Shown here one piece after another: positions 38,066 through 48,100 of a stretch of DNA of 64,000 nucleotides. Within the stretch, counting starts at the first letter, position 1. Each line of letters opens with the position of its first letter. The notes beneath the pieces are model-generated. The model ran no database searches, was not told where the DNA came from, and was given only the letters and a program-made list of their open reading frames with translations. Made by a program: the position numbers and the translations under genes. Source of the DNA: Rhodocyclaceae bacterium (lineage in GTDB: Bacteria > Pseudomonadota > Gammaproteobacteria > Burkholderiales > Rhodocyclaceae); assembly GCA_020445745.1 (NCBI GenBank), contig JAGRGB010000200.1, positions 1 to 64,000 on the forward strand. Direction: 5' to 3'.

Positions 38066-38618
38066 CTTGGAACCGCACCCATCGCCGGCCGGCAGGCGCC
38101 GTGACGCGCCCGATCGCCATCGCCGCCGCGGCCCGCGAGCGCGCGACAATTGGCGGCGGGCCCCGGCGGGAGTCCCGCCCAGGGTTCGGCCGCAGGTACG
38201 CCGGCGCGAACCGCGAGCAAGCCTCGGCGGGCGGGCGGTGCGCCGCTGCGGGCCGGATCCCGATCGCGCTGCGGCGGCCCGCCGACCGCGGCCGACCGAT
38301 GATCCACGAGGAAAATTCCGTTCAAATCGCGTCCGCCTCGAATCCGGCTGCGGGATCGGCATCCCGCCGCCGAAACTGCTCCGTGACCACCCTGTCCGCA
38401 TCCGGCCAAAGTGCCCCTTCAGCGATTGATGATCGGCAAGCCCGGGCCCATCTTGAGCCGCGGACAGGCGACCTGCGCTCGCTTTCACGGTCCGTCACAA
38501 AGCCTTCGCAGGTCTCGCCCTGGGGCCAGCGTCGACCGGAGCGCCGCACGGAATGCCGGCTTACGCGTTAGAATTTCGCGATTTGGCTGCGCGGCAGCCT
38601 TCACAGCATCCGAGCATC
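38066..38618. other. divergent intergenic region, yfiR/glnS
   Basis: About 550 bp. No open frame here has recognisable features. It must hold the promoters of the yfiR operon (leftward) and glnS (rightward). A TTAGAAT stretch near 38567 is a possible glnS -10, without a clear -35. A GC-rich inverted repeat lies near 38150-38180. Confidence 0.4.
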
Positions 38619-40358
38619 GTGACCCAATCACCCAAAGAGCCGAGCGCCGCGTCGAACTTCCTGCGCGCCGCGATCGAAGCCGACCTGCGCGGCGGCCGCT
38701 ACCTGCCCCGCGCGGATGACCAGCCCGTGCGAACCCGTTTTCCGCCGGAACCCAACGGCTACCTGCACTTCGGCCATGCCAAGTCGATCTGCCTGAATTT
38801 CGGACTCGCCGAGGAATTCGGCGGCGCCTGCCACCTGCGCTTCGACGACACCAACCCCACCAAGGAGGAGCAGGAATACGTCGACGCGATCATCGACGCG
38901 GTACGCTGGCTGGGCTTCGACTGGGGTGACGACGAATACTTCGCGTCGGATTACTTCGGCCGGATGTACGAATTCGCCGAGTTCCTGATCGGTGCCGGCA
39001 AGGCCTATGTCGATTCGCTGTCGGCCGACGAGATGCGGGCCCATCGGGGCACCCTGACCGAGCCCGGCAAGGACAGCCCCTTTCGAAACCGCGGCATCGA
39101 GGAGAACCTCGACCTGTTCCGCCGCATGCGCGCCGGCGAGTTCGCCGACGGCAGCCACGTTCTGCGGGCCAGGATCGACATGGCCTCGCCCAACATCAAC
39201 ATGCGCGACCCGGCGATCTACCGCATTCGCCACGCCCACCACCATCGCTCGGGTGACGACTGGTGCATCTACCCGATGTACACCTACGCCCACCCGATCG
39301 AGGACGCCCTCGAGAACATCACCCATTCGTTCTGCACCCTCGAGTTCGAGGATCAACGCCCGTTCTACGACTGGTTGCTGGAGCAACTGTACGCGGGCGG
39401 ATTCTTTCCACCACCGGCGCCGCAGCAGATCGAGTTCTCGCGGCTGAACCTGAGCTATGTCGTGCTCTCCAAGCGCAAGCTGATCCAGCTCGTGGATGAG
39501 CGCCATGTGGACGGCTGGGACGACCCGCGACTGCCGACCCTGGCCGGCGGCCGGCGGCGGGGCTATCCGCCGGAGGGTTTCCGCCTGTTCGCCGAACGGA
39601 TCGGCGTTTCCAAGGCCGACTCACTGATCGAGTACTCGGTCCTCGAGGAATGCATGCGGGAGGTGCTCAACGACTCGGCCGAACGGCGGGTCGCGGTGCT
39701 CGACCCCCTCAAGCTGATCATCGACAACTACCCCGAGGACCAGACCGAGGAGTGCTTCGCGCCGAACCATCCGCTCAAGCCGGAACTGGGCCGGCGCGCG
39801 ATGCCCTTCGGCCGCGAACTGTGGATCGAGCGCGAGGACTTCGTGGAAGACCCGCCGAAGAAATACCACCGGCTCTACCCGGGCAACATGGCGCGTCTGC
39901 GCTACGGCTACGTGGTCAGATGCACCAGCTGCGACAAGGACGACGACGGCAATGTCGTCGCGGTCCATTGCGATTACCTGCCCGACTCCCGTTCGGGCAC
40001 GCCGGGGGCCGACAACTACAAGGTCAAGGGCAATCTGCACTGGGTCGCAGCCGCCCACGCCTATCCGTGCGACGTGCGCCTGTTCGACCGACTGTTCGCG
40101 GTGCCGGCACCGGGTGCCCGCCGCGAAGGCGACGCCCCGGATCTCGTGCGCGACTTTGTCGACGACCTCAACCGGAGTTCGCGGGTCGTCGTGCAGGCCC
40201 AGCTCGAACCCGCGCTGCGCGAGGCGAAGGCCGAGGACCGCTTCCAGTTCGAGCGCCACGGCTATTTCGTCGCCGACCGCGTCGACTCGCGCCAGCACCG
40301 CCCGGTCTTCAACCGCACCGTGACGCTCAAGGATTCCTGGGCAAGACTGAGCCGCTAG
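38619..40358 (+). CDS. glnS: glutaminyl-tRNA synthetase
   Basis: 579 aa from the GTG at 38619, chosen by fit to the family N-terminus (SNFLRAAIEADL); an upstream in-frame ATG at 38553 is possible. Class I synthetase that charges tRNA-Gln. Visible: RFPPEPNGYLHFGHAKSICLNFG (HIGH box as HFGH), RFDDTNP, the central YDW-type region and VLSKRKL (KMSKS equivalent), then the anticodon-binding beta barrels. Its presence means glutaminylation is direct in this organism. Confidence 0.96.
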   Translation: MTQSPKEPSAASNFLRAAIEADLRGGRYLPRADDQPVRTRFPPEPNGYLHFGHAKSICLNFGLAEEFGGACHLRFDDTNPTKEEQEYVDAIIDAVRWLGFDWGDDEYFASDYFGRMYEFAEFLIGAGKAYVDSLSADEMRAHRGTLTEPGKDSPFRNRGIEENLDLFRRMRAGEFADGSHVLRARIDMASPNINMRDPAIYRIRHAHHHRSGDDWCIYPMYTYAHPIEDALENITHSFCTLEFEDQRPFYDWLLEQLYAGGFFPPPAPQQIEFSRLNLSYVVLSKRKLIQLVDERHVDGWDDPRLPTLAGGRRRGYPPEGFRLFAERIGVSKADSLIEYSVLEECMREVLNDSAERRVAVLDPLKLIIDNYPEDQTEECFAPNHPLKPELGRRAMPFGRELWIEREDFVEDPPKKYHRLYPGNMARLRYGYVVRCTSCDKDDDGNVVAVHCDYLPDSRSGTPGADNYKVKGNLHWVAAAHAYPCDVRLFDRLFAVPAPGARREGDAPDLVRDFVDDLNRSSRVVVQAQLEPALREAKAEDRFQFERHGYFVADRVDSRQHRPVFNRTVTLKDSWARLSR

Positions 40359-40449
40359 CCGCGACCGGCTGCCAGCCGCCGACCGGCACTGGCGGCTGCG
40401 GGACACGCTCGGCATAATTCGCGCGCCGCGATCCGCGGTGCCTCGAACG

Positions 40450-41268
40450 ATGTCGATGCGTGCGCTGCCGGTTCCGACCCTGCTGCTCCTGCCGATCTTG
40501 GCGATCGCCGCATGTCCGCCGACCGAACCGGTGGCCGCCGCCGACATCGCGCTGCATTCGCCGGCGGCATTGATCGTGACCCACGCCAGCACCGTGCACG
40601 ACCCGCGGATGGTCACCAGGCCGGGGCTCGACGCGGCCATCGCGCTCGCCCGTGCGCGGGGCCTGCCGGTCGTGCAATTGCAGGACGATGGCCCGGCCGA
40701 GAGTTATTTCGCCGGCGACTGTGCCGCCGACTTCCGGGTGCGCTCGCAGGGCGGCGAACTGGGATTCGAGGTACCCGACGAGCAGGTGCTGTCGGTCGGC
40801 GGACATCTGGAGATGTGCCTGTCGACCACCTGGCACGAGATCCTGCTGCAATGGGCCCGCCGGCCGCCGCACGACCGGGTGCTGACGATCTTCATGGATG
40901 CGATCTACTCCAACGGCAAGGGTATCGACGAGACCAGCCGCCACTTCGACGCGCTCGCCCGCTTCATGGGCGTGGTGACCTACGGCCGGCCGGGTGGCGA
41001 AAGCTGGCCCAAGCTGAGCCTGCTCGAGACCCTCGGTGTGATCATCGATCCGCAGGGCCAGCGCGACTACCTGGCGCAGGTATTGCCGAACTGGGCGCGG
41101 ACGATGCCGGACACCTACCGCGTCGAGATGTGGCTCGACGGCGAACTCGCCCGCGTTCTGCGGGCCGGCGGAGGCAGCGGCGCACCGACCCTGGTCTTCG
41201 ATTTCCGCGACAGCGCGATGACCAACGGCTTCGACGACGAGCTCACTGGGCGCCGACCAGGCCGGTAA
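40450..41268 (+). CDS. hypothetical lipoprotein-like exported protein
   Basis: 272 aa from the ATG at 40450. Signal peptide with a lipobox-like LAIAAC near residue 23. The mature part is alpha/beta (ALIVTHAS, GLPVVQLQDDG, DRVLTIFMDAIYSNG) and vaguely recalls the isochorismatase fold, but I cannot place the family. The 3' end overlaps the convergent flhA gene by 26 bp. Confidence 0.7.
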   Translation: MSMRALPVPTLLLLPILAIAACPPTEPVAAADIALHSPAALIVTHASTVHDPRMVTRPGLDAAIALARARGLPVVQLQDDGPAESYFAGDCAADFRVRSQGGELGFEVPDEQVLSVGGHLEMCLSTTWHEILLQWARRPPHDRVLTIFMDAIYSNGKGIDETSRHFDALARFMGVVTYGRPGGESWPKLSLLETLGVIIDPQGQRDYLAQVLPNWARTMPDTYRVEMWLDGELARVLRAGGGSGAPTLVFDFRDSAMTNGFDDELTGRRPGR

Positions 41269-43336
41269 CCCGGATCGTGCGGTTTTCGGGCACTTCCGAG
41301 TTGGCCACGACCTTGAGGCTGGGCACCGTCCTGCGCAGGAAGCGCGACAGCAACATGCGCAGTTGCGCCGGCACCAGCAGCACCGGCGGCAGTCCCATGT
41401 CCTCCTGGCGCTGTGCCAGCTCGGCGGTTTTCCTGAGCAGGCCGTCCGCCAGACCGGGCTCGATCGCGCTGCCGTCGCCCCCGCCGCTGACCGCCTGCAG
41501 CAGGATGCGCTCCAGTTGCGGATCGAGGGCCATGACCTGGACCTCGGCCTGCCCCGGGAAGAGGCTCTGCATGATCGCGCGGCCGAGCCCGGTCCGCACC
41601 AGGGCGGTCAGTTCGCTGGCATCGCTGACGCGGCCGGCATGGTCGGCCAGCACCTCCAGGACGGTGCGCATGTCGCGGATGTTGATGCCCTCGTCGAGCA
41701 GGTTCTGCAACACCCGCTGCAGCGTCCCCAGCGGCAGTACCTTCGGCACCAGTTCCTCGACCATCTTCGGCTGGTCGCGGCCGATGTGGTCGAGCAGGGA
41801 CTGGGTCTCCTGCCGCCCCAGCAGCTCGGCCGCATGATCGAGCACCAGCTGGTTCAGATGGGTGGCGACCACGGTGCTGGCATCGACCACGGTATAGCCC
41901 AGGGCATGGGCCTGCTCGCGCTGGTTGGGGTCGATCCAGAAGGCCTGCAGGCCGAACGCCGGATCGCGGGTCTCGCGCCCGCCGAGGGGACCGGCGACGC
42001 GCCCCGGGTTGATCGCCAGGAACTGGCCGGGGAATGCTTCGCCGGTGCCGATCTCGACCCCCTTCAGCGTTATCCGGTAGGCGTTGGGCTTGAGCTCCAG
42101 GTTGTCGCGGATATGTACCGGCGAAGCCAGGAAGCCGACCTCCTGGGCGAACTTCTTGCGCAGGCCGCGGATGCGCTTCAGCAGTTCGCCGTCCTGGGCC
42201 TTGTCCACCATCGGTATCAGCCGGTAGCCGACCTCGAGTCCGAGCACATCGACCGGCTGGACATCGTTCCAGCTGGCTTCCTGCATCTCCGGCGGCACCT
42301 CCACCGCGCCCTCGGCGGCAGCCTCGCCGGCCACCGGTGCCGGTCCGACCCGCGCCTGCCGGCGCTTCCACCAGGCCAGCGTCGCCAGCCCCGAGGCGAG
42401 CAGCAGGAACACCAGGTTGGGCATGCCGGGAATCAGCCCGAGGATGCCGATGATCGCGGCCGTCAGCAGTATCACCTGCGGATTGTTGAACACCTGCATC
42501 GCCACCTGACCGCCGATGTCGCCCTCGTCGCCGACCCGCGACACCACCAGGCCGGCCGCCACCGAGATGATCAGTGCCGGGATCTGGGCCACCAGGCCAT
42601 CACCGATGGTCAGCAGGGTGTAGCGCTGACCGGCCTCGCCGACGGCCATGCCGTGCTGGGCGACACCGACGACGAGACCGCCGATGACGTTGATGATCAG
42701 GATCAGGATGCCCGCCACCGCATCGCCGCGGACGAACTTGGAGGCACCGTCCATGGCGCCGTAGAAATCGGCTTCCGAGGCGATCTCGGCCCGCCGCCGC
42801 TTGGCCTCCTTGTCGTCGATCAGGCCGGCGTTGAGGTCGGCGTCGATCGCCATCTGCTTGCCCGGCATCGCATCCAGCGTGAATCGTGCGCCGACCTCGG
42901 CGATGCGCCCGGCGCCCTTGGTGATGACCACGAAGTTGATCACCGTGAGGATCACGAACACGACGATGCCAACCGCGGTGTTGCCGCCGACCAGGAAATG
43001 GCCGAAGGCCTGGATCACCTTGCCGGCGGCGTCGGGGCCGGTGTGGCCCTCGAGCAGCACGATCCGGGTCGAGGCCACGTTCAGCGACAGGCGCAGCAGC
43101 GTGGTCACCAGCAGCACCGTCGGAAACACCGAGAAGTCGAGCGGCTTGCGGGTGTACATCGCGACCAGCATCACCATCACCGACATCGCGATGTTGAACG
43201 TGAAGAACAGGTCGAGCAGGAACACCGGCAGCGGCAGCACCATCATCGACAGCACCATGATGATCAGCATCGGTGCCGCCAGCTGGCGCAGGTTCTCGGG
43301 CGCGAACAGTTGGCGCAGGTCGAGGGTGTCGTTCAT
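41243..43336 (-). CDS. flhA: flagellar biosynthesis protein FlhA
   Basis: 697 aa, usual length. Multi-pass N-terminal half with the FHIPEP region (GARFTLDAMPGKQMAIDADLN, positions about 42820-42885) and a cytoplasmic C-terminal domain. Core of the flagellar type III export gate with FlhB. Start ATG overlaps the flhB stop by 4 bp. Confidence 0.97.
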   Translation of the reverse strand: MNDTLDLRQLFAPENLRQLAAPMLIIMVLSMMVLPLPVFLLDLFFTFNIAMSVMVMLVAMYTRKPLDFSVFPTVLLVTTLLRLSLNVASTRIVLLEGHTGPDAAGKVIQAFGHFLVGGNTAVGIVVFVILTVINFVVITKGAGRIAEVGARFTLDAMPGKQMAIDADLNAGLIDDKEAKRRRAEIASEADFYGAMDGASKFVRGDAVAGILILIINVIGGLVVGVAQHGMAVGEAGQRYTLLTIGDGLVAQIPALIISVAAGLVVSRVGDEGDIGGQVAMQVFNNPQVILLTAAIIGILGLIPGMPNLVFLLLASGLATLAWWKRRQARVGPAPVAGEAAAEGAVEVPPEMQEASWNDVQPVDVLGLEVGYRLIPMVDKAQDGELLKRIRGLRKKFAQEVGFLASPVHIRDNLELKPNAYRITLKGVEIGTGEAFPGQFLAINPGRVAGPLGGRETRDPAFGLQAFWIDPNQREQAHALGYTVVDASTVVATHLNQLVLDHAAELLGRQETQSLLDHIGRDQPKMVEELVPKVLPLGTLQRVLQNLLDEGINIRDMRTVLEVLADHAGRVSDASELTALVRTGLGRAIMQSLFPGQAEVQVMALDPQLERILLQAVSGGGDGSAIEPGLADGLLRKTAELAQRQEDMGLPPVLLVPAQLRMLLSRFLRRTVPSLKVVANSEVPENRTIRVTGLVGAQ

Positions 43337-44496
43337 GCGAGGCTCCGGTCGTCGGAATCGTCAGGGCTGCCCGGATCCATGTCGGGCGGAACCCGGATGT
43401 CGCCGGGCAGTTGCGGCGCCTGGGCGGCACCGGCATGGAAGCTGTTGAGCTGGTACACGTAGGCCATGACTTCCGCGACCGCGGTGTACAGGGCGGTCGG
43501 CACCGCCTGCTCCAGCTCGCAATGGTGGTAGAGGGCACGGGCCAGCGGGGGAGCCTCGAGCATCGGGACCCCGTGTTCGGCCGCCAGTTCGCGAATCCTC
43601 AGGGCGATCATGTTGCGGCCCTTGGCGATCACCACCGGCGCCCCGTGCCGCTCGGCATCGTATTTCAGGGCCACCGAGAAGTGGGTCGGGTTGGTGATCA
43701 CGACGTCGGCCTCGGGCACCTTCGTCATCATCCGCCGGCGCGCCATCTCGCGCTGCATGCCGCGAATGCGGGCCTTGATCTGGGGATCGCCCTCGGTCTC
43801 CTTGGCCTCCTTGCGCACCTCCTCCTTGCTCATGCGCAGCCGCCGGTGGTACTGCCAGAGCTGGAACGGCACGTCGAGCAGCGCCAGCAGCGCGAGGCTG
43901 GCGGTGATCAGCAGCGCCGACACCAGCACCAGCCGGGCGAAGCTGTTCATCCCGGTCTGCAGGGGCTGACTGAGCAGCGAGAACAGCATGTCGCTCTGCA
44001 TCCACATCACCCAGCTGCCGACGCCGCCGACCAGGGCGGCCTTGAGGGTCGCCTTGACCAGCTCGGCCAGGCCATGCACCGAGAACATGCGCTCGAGTCC
44101 CTTCAGCGGATCCAGGCGGGTCAGATCGAGGCGCAGCACCTTGGGCGCGACCACGAAGCCGCCGAGCATCAGCGGGCCGGCCACCGAGGCGAGCAACAGC
44201 ATCCCGAACAGCGGCGCCACAGTGAGCATGGCCTCGCTGCCCAGCCGGCCGAGGATCGACGCCATCTCGCCGGCGTCGAAGACCTCGACGCGACTCAGCG
44301 TGAATGCCCTGCGGACGATGCCGAACAGGCGTTCGGACAGCCAGTCGCCGAGTACCCAGATCGACGCCACGCCGGTCATCGTCACGAGGAAGGTCGACAG
44401 CTCGCGCGACTGAGGCACCTGCCCTTCTTCGCGGGCCTGGCTCAGTCGCCTGGGCGTGGGGTCTTCGGTCTTTTCGAGGTCGCTTTCTTCGGCCAT
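43333..44496 (-). CDS. flhB: flagellar biosynthesis protein FlhB
   Basis: 387 aa. N-terminus MAEESDLEKTEDPTPRRL is typical. Four transmembrane helices, then a cytoplasmic domain with the self-cleaving NPTH site in ITNPTHFSVAL, which switches export specificity. Directly upstream of flhA and coupled to it. No other flagellar genes are in the window. Confidence 0.97.
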   Translation of the reverse strand: MAEESDLEKTEDPTPRRLSQAREEGQVPQSRELSTFLVTMTGVASIWVLGDWLSERLFGIVRRAFTLSRVEVFDAGEMASILGRLGSEAMLTVAPLFGMLLLASVAGPLMLGGFVVAPKVLRLDLTRLDPLKGLERMFSVHGLAELVKATLKAALVGGVGSWVMWMQSDMLFSLLSQPLQTGMNSFARLVLVSALLITASLALLALLDVPFQLWQYHRRLRMSKEEVRKEAKETEGDPQIKARIRGMQREMARRRMMTKVPEADVVITNPTHFSVALKYDAERHGAPVVIAKGRNMIALRIRELAAEHGVPMLEAPPLARALYHHCELEQAVPTALYTAVAEVMAYVYQLNSFHAGAAQAPQLPGDIRVPPDMDPGSPDDSDDRSLA

Positions 44497-44587
44497 CCGC
44501 CGGCACTCCGGTGACCCTGCCGATTATCGGCGGTGCCTGGAGCGGGCGAGCCCAGGAATAGCGGCGGCAATTGCCGCCAATTCGGGA

Positions 44588-45037
44588 TCAGCGGTAGGCC
44601 GCGTCGGCGGCGCGCAAGCCGGCGACGCCGCGGATCAGGTCGCCGGCCTTCAGCCCGCGGCCGGCAAACCAGCCCTGGTTCATCTCCAGCGCGAAGCGCG
44701 CCGGCGCGCTGGCGCAGTGGCTGTCCTCGGTACGCGGCGCCATGCGCTCAATATTGACGATCCGCCCGCCGTCGTCGAGAAAGGCCACCGACAGCGGGAT
44801 CAGGGTATTGCGCATCCACATGCAGTGCCGCTCGTCCCGCGGAAACGCGAACAGCATGCCTTCCTGCGGCGCCAACTGGCGGCGGTGCATCAGGCCGCGG
44901 GCACGGGATGCCATGTCGTCGGCAAACTCGGCATCGATCCGGTGCATGCCGGCCGAAAGCTCGACCCGAGGAAACTCGGCCAGCGCCGGCCCGGTCGCGG
45001 CGAACCCGATCAGCGCGGCCAACAGTCTCGATTTCAT
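44588..45037 (-). CDS. DUF192 family exported protein
   Basis: 149 aa with a signal peptide (LLAALIGFAATGPALA). DUF192 pattern: RARGLMHRRQLAPQEGMLFAF, then MWMRNTLIPLSVAFLD and the LEMNQGWFAGRGLKAGD end. Function unknown in the family. It follows rluE by 27 bp. Confidence 0.9.
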   Translation of the reverse strand: MKSRLLAALIGFAATGPALAEFPRVELSAGMHRIDAEFADDMASRARGLMHRRQLAPQEGMLFAFPRDERHCMWMRNTLIPLSVAFLDDGGRIVNIERMAPRTEDSHCASAPARFALEMNQGWFAGRGLKAGDLIRGVAGLRAADAAYR

Positions 45038-45064
45038 GGCGCGATCCCGCAGCGGAAAAGGCGA

Positions 45065-45646
45065 TTATACGGAGATGTCCTGGCCAGCGCGCCAGCCCGG
45101 CGCCGGCGCTTCGACCTCGCGCCATTCTCCCGGCGCCAGGCCCGACAGCCGCCAGCGGTCGATCGCGATCCGCAGCAGCCGCAGCGTCGGCAGTCCGACC
45201 GCGGCGGTCATCCGCCTGACCTGCCGATTGCGGCCTTCACGCAACTCGATCTTCAGCCAGCTGGTGGGCACCTGCTTGCGAAAGCGTACCGGCGGGGTGC
45301 GCGGCCACAACCAGTCGGGCGGCGCGACGATCGACGCCCGGCACGGCCGGGTCATGCCGTCGCGCAGCGCCACACCGCCCGCCAGCGCCGCACATGCCGC
45401 CGCGTCGGCCTCGCCCTCGACCTGCACCAGGTAGGTCTTGGGCCGCTTGTGGCGGGGATCGGTGACGCGGTGCTGCAGGCGCCCGTCGTCGGTCAGCAGC
45501 AGCAGCCCTTCGCTGTCGGTATCGAGACGCCCGGCCGGATAGACGCCGTCGACCTCGACATAGTCCTTCAGGCAGGGCCGGTCGCCGTCGCGGCTGAACT
45601 GGCAGAGCACGCCGAACGGCTTGTTGAACAGGATCAGGCGCGACAC
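45065..45646 (-). CDS. rluE: 23S rRNA pseudouridine synthase RluE-type
   Basis: 193 aa, RsuA/RluB/E/F family without an S4 domain, as in RluE. LILFNKPFGVLCQF, the catalytic Asp in PAGRLDTDSEGLLLLT, KTYLVQVEG and REGRNRQVRRMTAAVG are all present. RluE makes pseudouridine 2457 in E. coli 23S rRNA; the site here is inferred. Divergent from the P460 gene. Confidence 0.92.
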   Translation of the reverse strand: MSRLILFNKPFGVLCQFSRDGDRPCLKDYVEVDGVYPAGRLDTDSEGLLLLTDDGRLQHRVTDPRHKRPKTYLVQVEGEADAAACAALAGGVALRDGMTRPCRASIVAPPDWLWPRTPPVRFRKQVPTSWLKIELREGRNRQVRRMTAAVGLPTLRLLRIAIDRWRLSGLAPGEWREVEAPAPGWRAGQDISV

Positions 45647-45764
45647 TCGGCGCCCTCAGCGCCCAGCGCGCGGACCTTGCGCGGGGAATATCTTCTGCCG
45701 GTCGACTGTTTCACCGACACCGCATATGCGGACGTCAATTTCGAACCAACATCTGGAGTACACC

Positions 45765-46268
45765 ATGACCCGATCCGCTCTCGCCGTGCTGGGATTTGCC
45801 GCCGCTGTGCTGCCGGCGGCGCCGGCCGCCGCACAAGTGGCCGCCGCCCCCAACGGCATCGAGCTGCCGGCCGGCTATCGTGACTGGCGCGTCATCGCGT
45901 CGTCCCACCGCGAGGACAACAAGACCCTGCGCGTGATCCTCGGCAACGACGCGGCGATCGCCGCCGCCCGTGCCGGCAACACCAATCCGTGGCCGGACGG
46001 CAGCGTGCTCGCCAAGCTGGTGTGGAAGGACGGCCGCCACGCCGCCTGGGAGTCGGCGATCGTGCCCGAGGCCTTCGTCCATGCCGAGTTCATGATCAAG
46101 GACAGCAAGCGCTTCGCCGACACCGGCGGCTGGGGCTTCGCGCGCTGGAAGGGCATGGCGCAGACCCCGTACGGCGAGAATGCGGAATTCGTCCAGGAGT
46201 GCTTCGGCTGTCACCTGCCGGTCAAGGACAACGACTACGTATTCACCCATCCGGCCATGCTGCCCTGA
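45765..46268 (+). CDS. cytochrome P460 family protein
   Basis: 167 aa, ATG 45765 with GGAG seven bases upstream. Signal peptide to about residue 24 (APAAAQ). The domain has ELPAGYRDWRVIASSHRED at its start, the WPDGSVLAKLVWKDG block and one heme c site, ECFGCHLPVK (CxxCH), close to the C-terminus. Family members oxidise hydroxylamine or bind NO; many in non-nitrifiers have no proven role. Stands alone between rluE and the convergent desaturase. Confidence 0.92.
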   Translation: MTRSALAVLGFAAAVLPAAPAAAQVAAAPNGIELPAGYRDWRVIASSHREDNKTLRVILGNDAAIAAARAGNTNPWPDGSVLAKLVWKDGRHAAWESAIVPEAFVHAEFMIKDSKRFADTGGWGFARWKGMAQTPYGENAEFVQECFGCHLPVKDNDYVFTHPAMLP

Positions 46269-46275
46269 GCACGAC

Positions 46276-47436
46276 TCACAGCGCGTAGCTGCGAAGCCGC
46301 CGCGAGAACTCCGTGAGTTGCTCGATGCCGCTTTGCTCTGCGCGCTGCAGCCAGTCGTGCAGATCCTTGAGCAACTGTTCGCTGCTGGCGCTGGAGCGTG
46401 CCCACAGCGCCGCCAGCTCGTCGCGCAAGTGAAGCAGCAGCGCGATCCGCGGAATCGCCTGGGCGGCATTCCGGCAGGCCTGCAACTGACCATCGCTGAG
46501 GGCATCGCCGCCGCGGGTGACGAAGCGCATCATCGCCGAGGGCTCGATGCCGCGACCGCGCAGCCGCCCCGCCTCCTCCCGCAGCACCTGGCGTAGCGAG
46601 GCCATGTAGCGCCGCATGACGTCGTAGCGGTGGGTGATGATCGCCTGCAGCATCTCGGCGTCCGGTGCCTTGCGCACGTTGCCGAAGCGCGGCTTCGGGA
46701 TGACCTTGCGGACCTGCGCCAGCCCCAGGATCTCGAGCGTGCGGATATACATCCAGCCGATGTCGAACTCGTACCAGCGGGCAGACAGCCTGGCCGAGGT
46801 GGCAAAGGCATGATGGTTGTTGTGGAGCTCCTCGCCACCGATCAGGATGCCCCACGGCAGCAGATTGGTCGACGCGTCGTCGCAATCGTAGTTGCGGTAG
46901 CCCCAGTAATGCCCGAGGCCGTTGATCACGCCGGCCGCCCAGAACGGGATCCATGCCATCTGTACGGCCCATATCGCGGCCCCGGCCCAGCCGAACAGCA
47001 GCACGTCGATCGCCAGCATCACGACGATGCCGTATTGATTGTAGCGGGCGTAGAGGTGGCGCTCGATCCAGTCGTCGGGTGTGCCGTGACCGTAGCGGGT
47101 GATCGTCTCGCGGTTCCTGCGCTCCTTCCAGTACAACAGCACGCCGCCCCACAGCACGCGGTTGATGCCGAGCACCTGCGGGCTGTGCGGATCGTCCTCG
47201 GTTTCACACTTGGCGTGGTGCTTGCGGTGGATGGCCGCCCATTCGCGGGTCACCATGCCGGTGGTCAACCACAGCCAGAAGCGAAAGAAATGGCTCGGCA
47301 ACGGGTGCAGGTCCAGGGCGCGATGGGCCTGGTGCCGATGCAGAAAGATCGTCACCGAGGCGATCGTGACGTGGGTCAGCGCCAGTGCCGCGAGCACGAA
47401 TCCCCACCAGGGGAGGTCTGCGAAAATACCGATCAT
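46276..47436 (-). CDS. acyl-CoA/fatty-acid desaturase (membrane di-iron)
   Basis: 386 aa from the ATG at 47436, with AAGGA ten bases upstream. The three histidine boxes are clear: HRHQAHRAL, HRKHHAKCE and HNNHHAFAT, with four hydrophobic segments. Introduces a cis double bond, probably delta-9, into membrane acyl chains. A helical C-terminal extension of about 100 residues follows the desaturase core, as in many proteobacterial members. Confidence 0.93.
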   Translation of the reverse strand: MIGIFADLPWWGFVLAALALTHVTIASVTIFLHRHQAHRALDLHPLPSHFFRFWLWLTTGMVTREWAAIHRKHHAKCETEDDPHSPQVLGINRVLWGGVLLYWKERRNRETITRYGHGTPDDWIERHLYARYNQYGIVVMLAIDVLLFGWAGAAIWAVQMAWIPFWAAGVINGLGHYWGYRNYDCDDASTNLLPWGILIGGEELHNNHHAFATSARLSARWYEFDIGWMYIRTLEILGLAQVRKVIPKPRFGNVRKAPDAEMLQAIITHRYDVMRRYMASLRQVLREEAGRLRGRGIEPSAMMRFVTRGGDALSDGQLQACRNAAQAIPRIALLLHLRDELAALWARSSASSEQLLKDLHDWLQRAEQSGIEQLTEFSRRLRSYAL

Positions 47437-47533
47437 GATGCTATGAATCCTTGGTGTGAGGGGTGGCTTCTGGTTGTTGTCGCCGCAGTGTATGTGAATC
47501 CAGATGGGGCCGCCAGCGCAGGTCCACGCGGGC

Positions 47534-48100
47534 TCAGCCGCCGCGCCGCAGATCCGCCGGGGTCGCCACCGGGCGCGCCAGACGCCGATGCCGGTGCCAG
47601 TTGTCGGCATAGGCGCGGGCCAGTTCGGGGTTGCCGCGCAGGATCAGCAGGTTCTCCGCATTCTTGCGCTTCGCCGACCAGGTGAAGTTGTAGGAGCCGG
47701 TGACCACCACCGGCCGGGCATCGTCCACGTCGACGATCAGCACCTTGTTGTGGGCCGCGGCGAATTCGGTCTCCAGCGCCACCGGGATGCCGCCGTCCAT
47801 CAGCATCGTCAGCACATTGCCGGCGGGGCGCTTGTGCATCTGAGCATCGGCCAGCACCGCGACCCTGACGCCGCGGCCGGTGGCACGCAACAGCGCGCGG
47901 GCGATCGGGCGGCTGGTGAAGATGAAGATCTGCACCAGGATCTCGCGCTGCGCGGCATCGATGGCCTTGACGATCGCACCCTCTGCGTCGTCGTGCGGCG
48001 CGAAGGCCACCTCGACACTGCCCCGCGCCGGCATCGTGCCGCCGGCATCCGCGACACCGATGCCGCCGAGCAGCAGTGCGGCCGCGATCAATCCGCGCAT
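47534..48100 (-). CDS. exported phospholipase D-like protein (single HKD)
   Basis: 188 aa with a signal peptide (LIAAALLLGGIGVADA). One PLD motif, AHNKVLIVDVDD...VVTGSYNFT, with the Lys and the downstream Ser/Asn. Single-motif members such as Nuc-type endonucleases act as dimers. The start overlaps the rsmB stop by 13 bp, so it is the last gene of the purN operon. Confidence 0.88.
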   Translation of the reverse strand: MRGLIAAALLLGGIGVADAGGTMPARGSVEVAFAPHDDAEGAIVKAIDAAQREILVQIFIFTSRPIARALLRATGRGVRVAVLADAQMHKRPAGNVLTMLMDGGIPVALETEFAAAHNKVLIVDVDDARPVVVTGSYNFTWSAKRKNAENLLILRGNPELARAYADNWHRHRRLARPVATPADLRRGG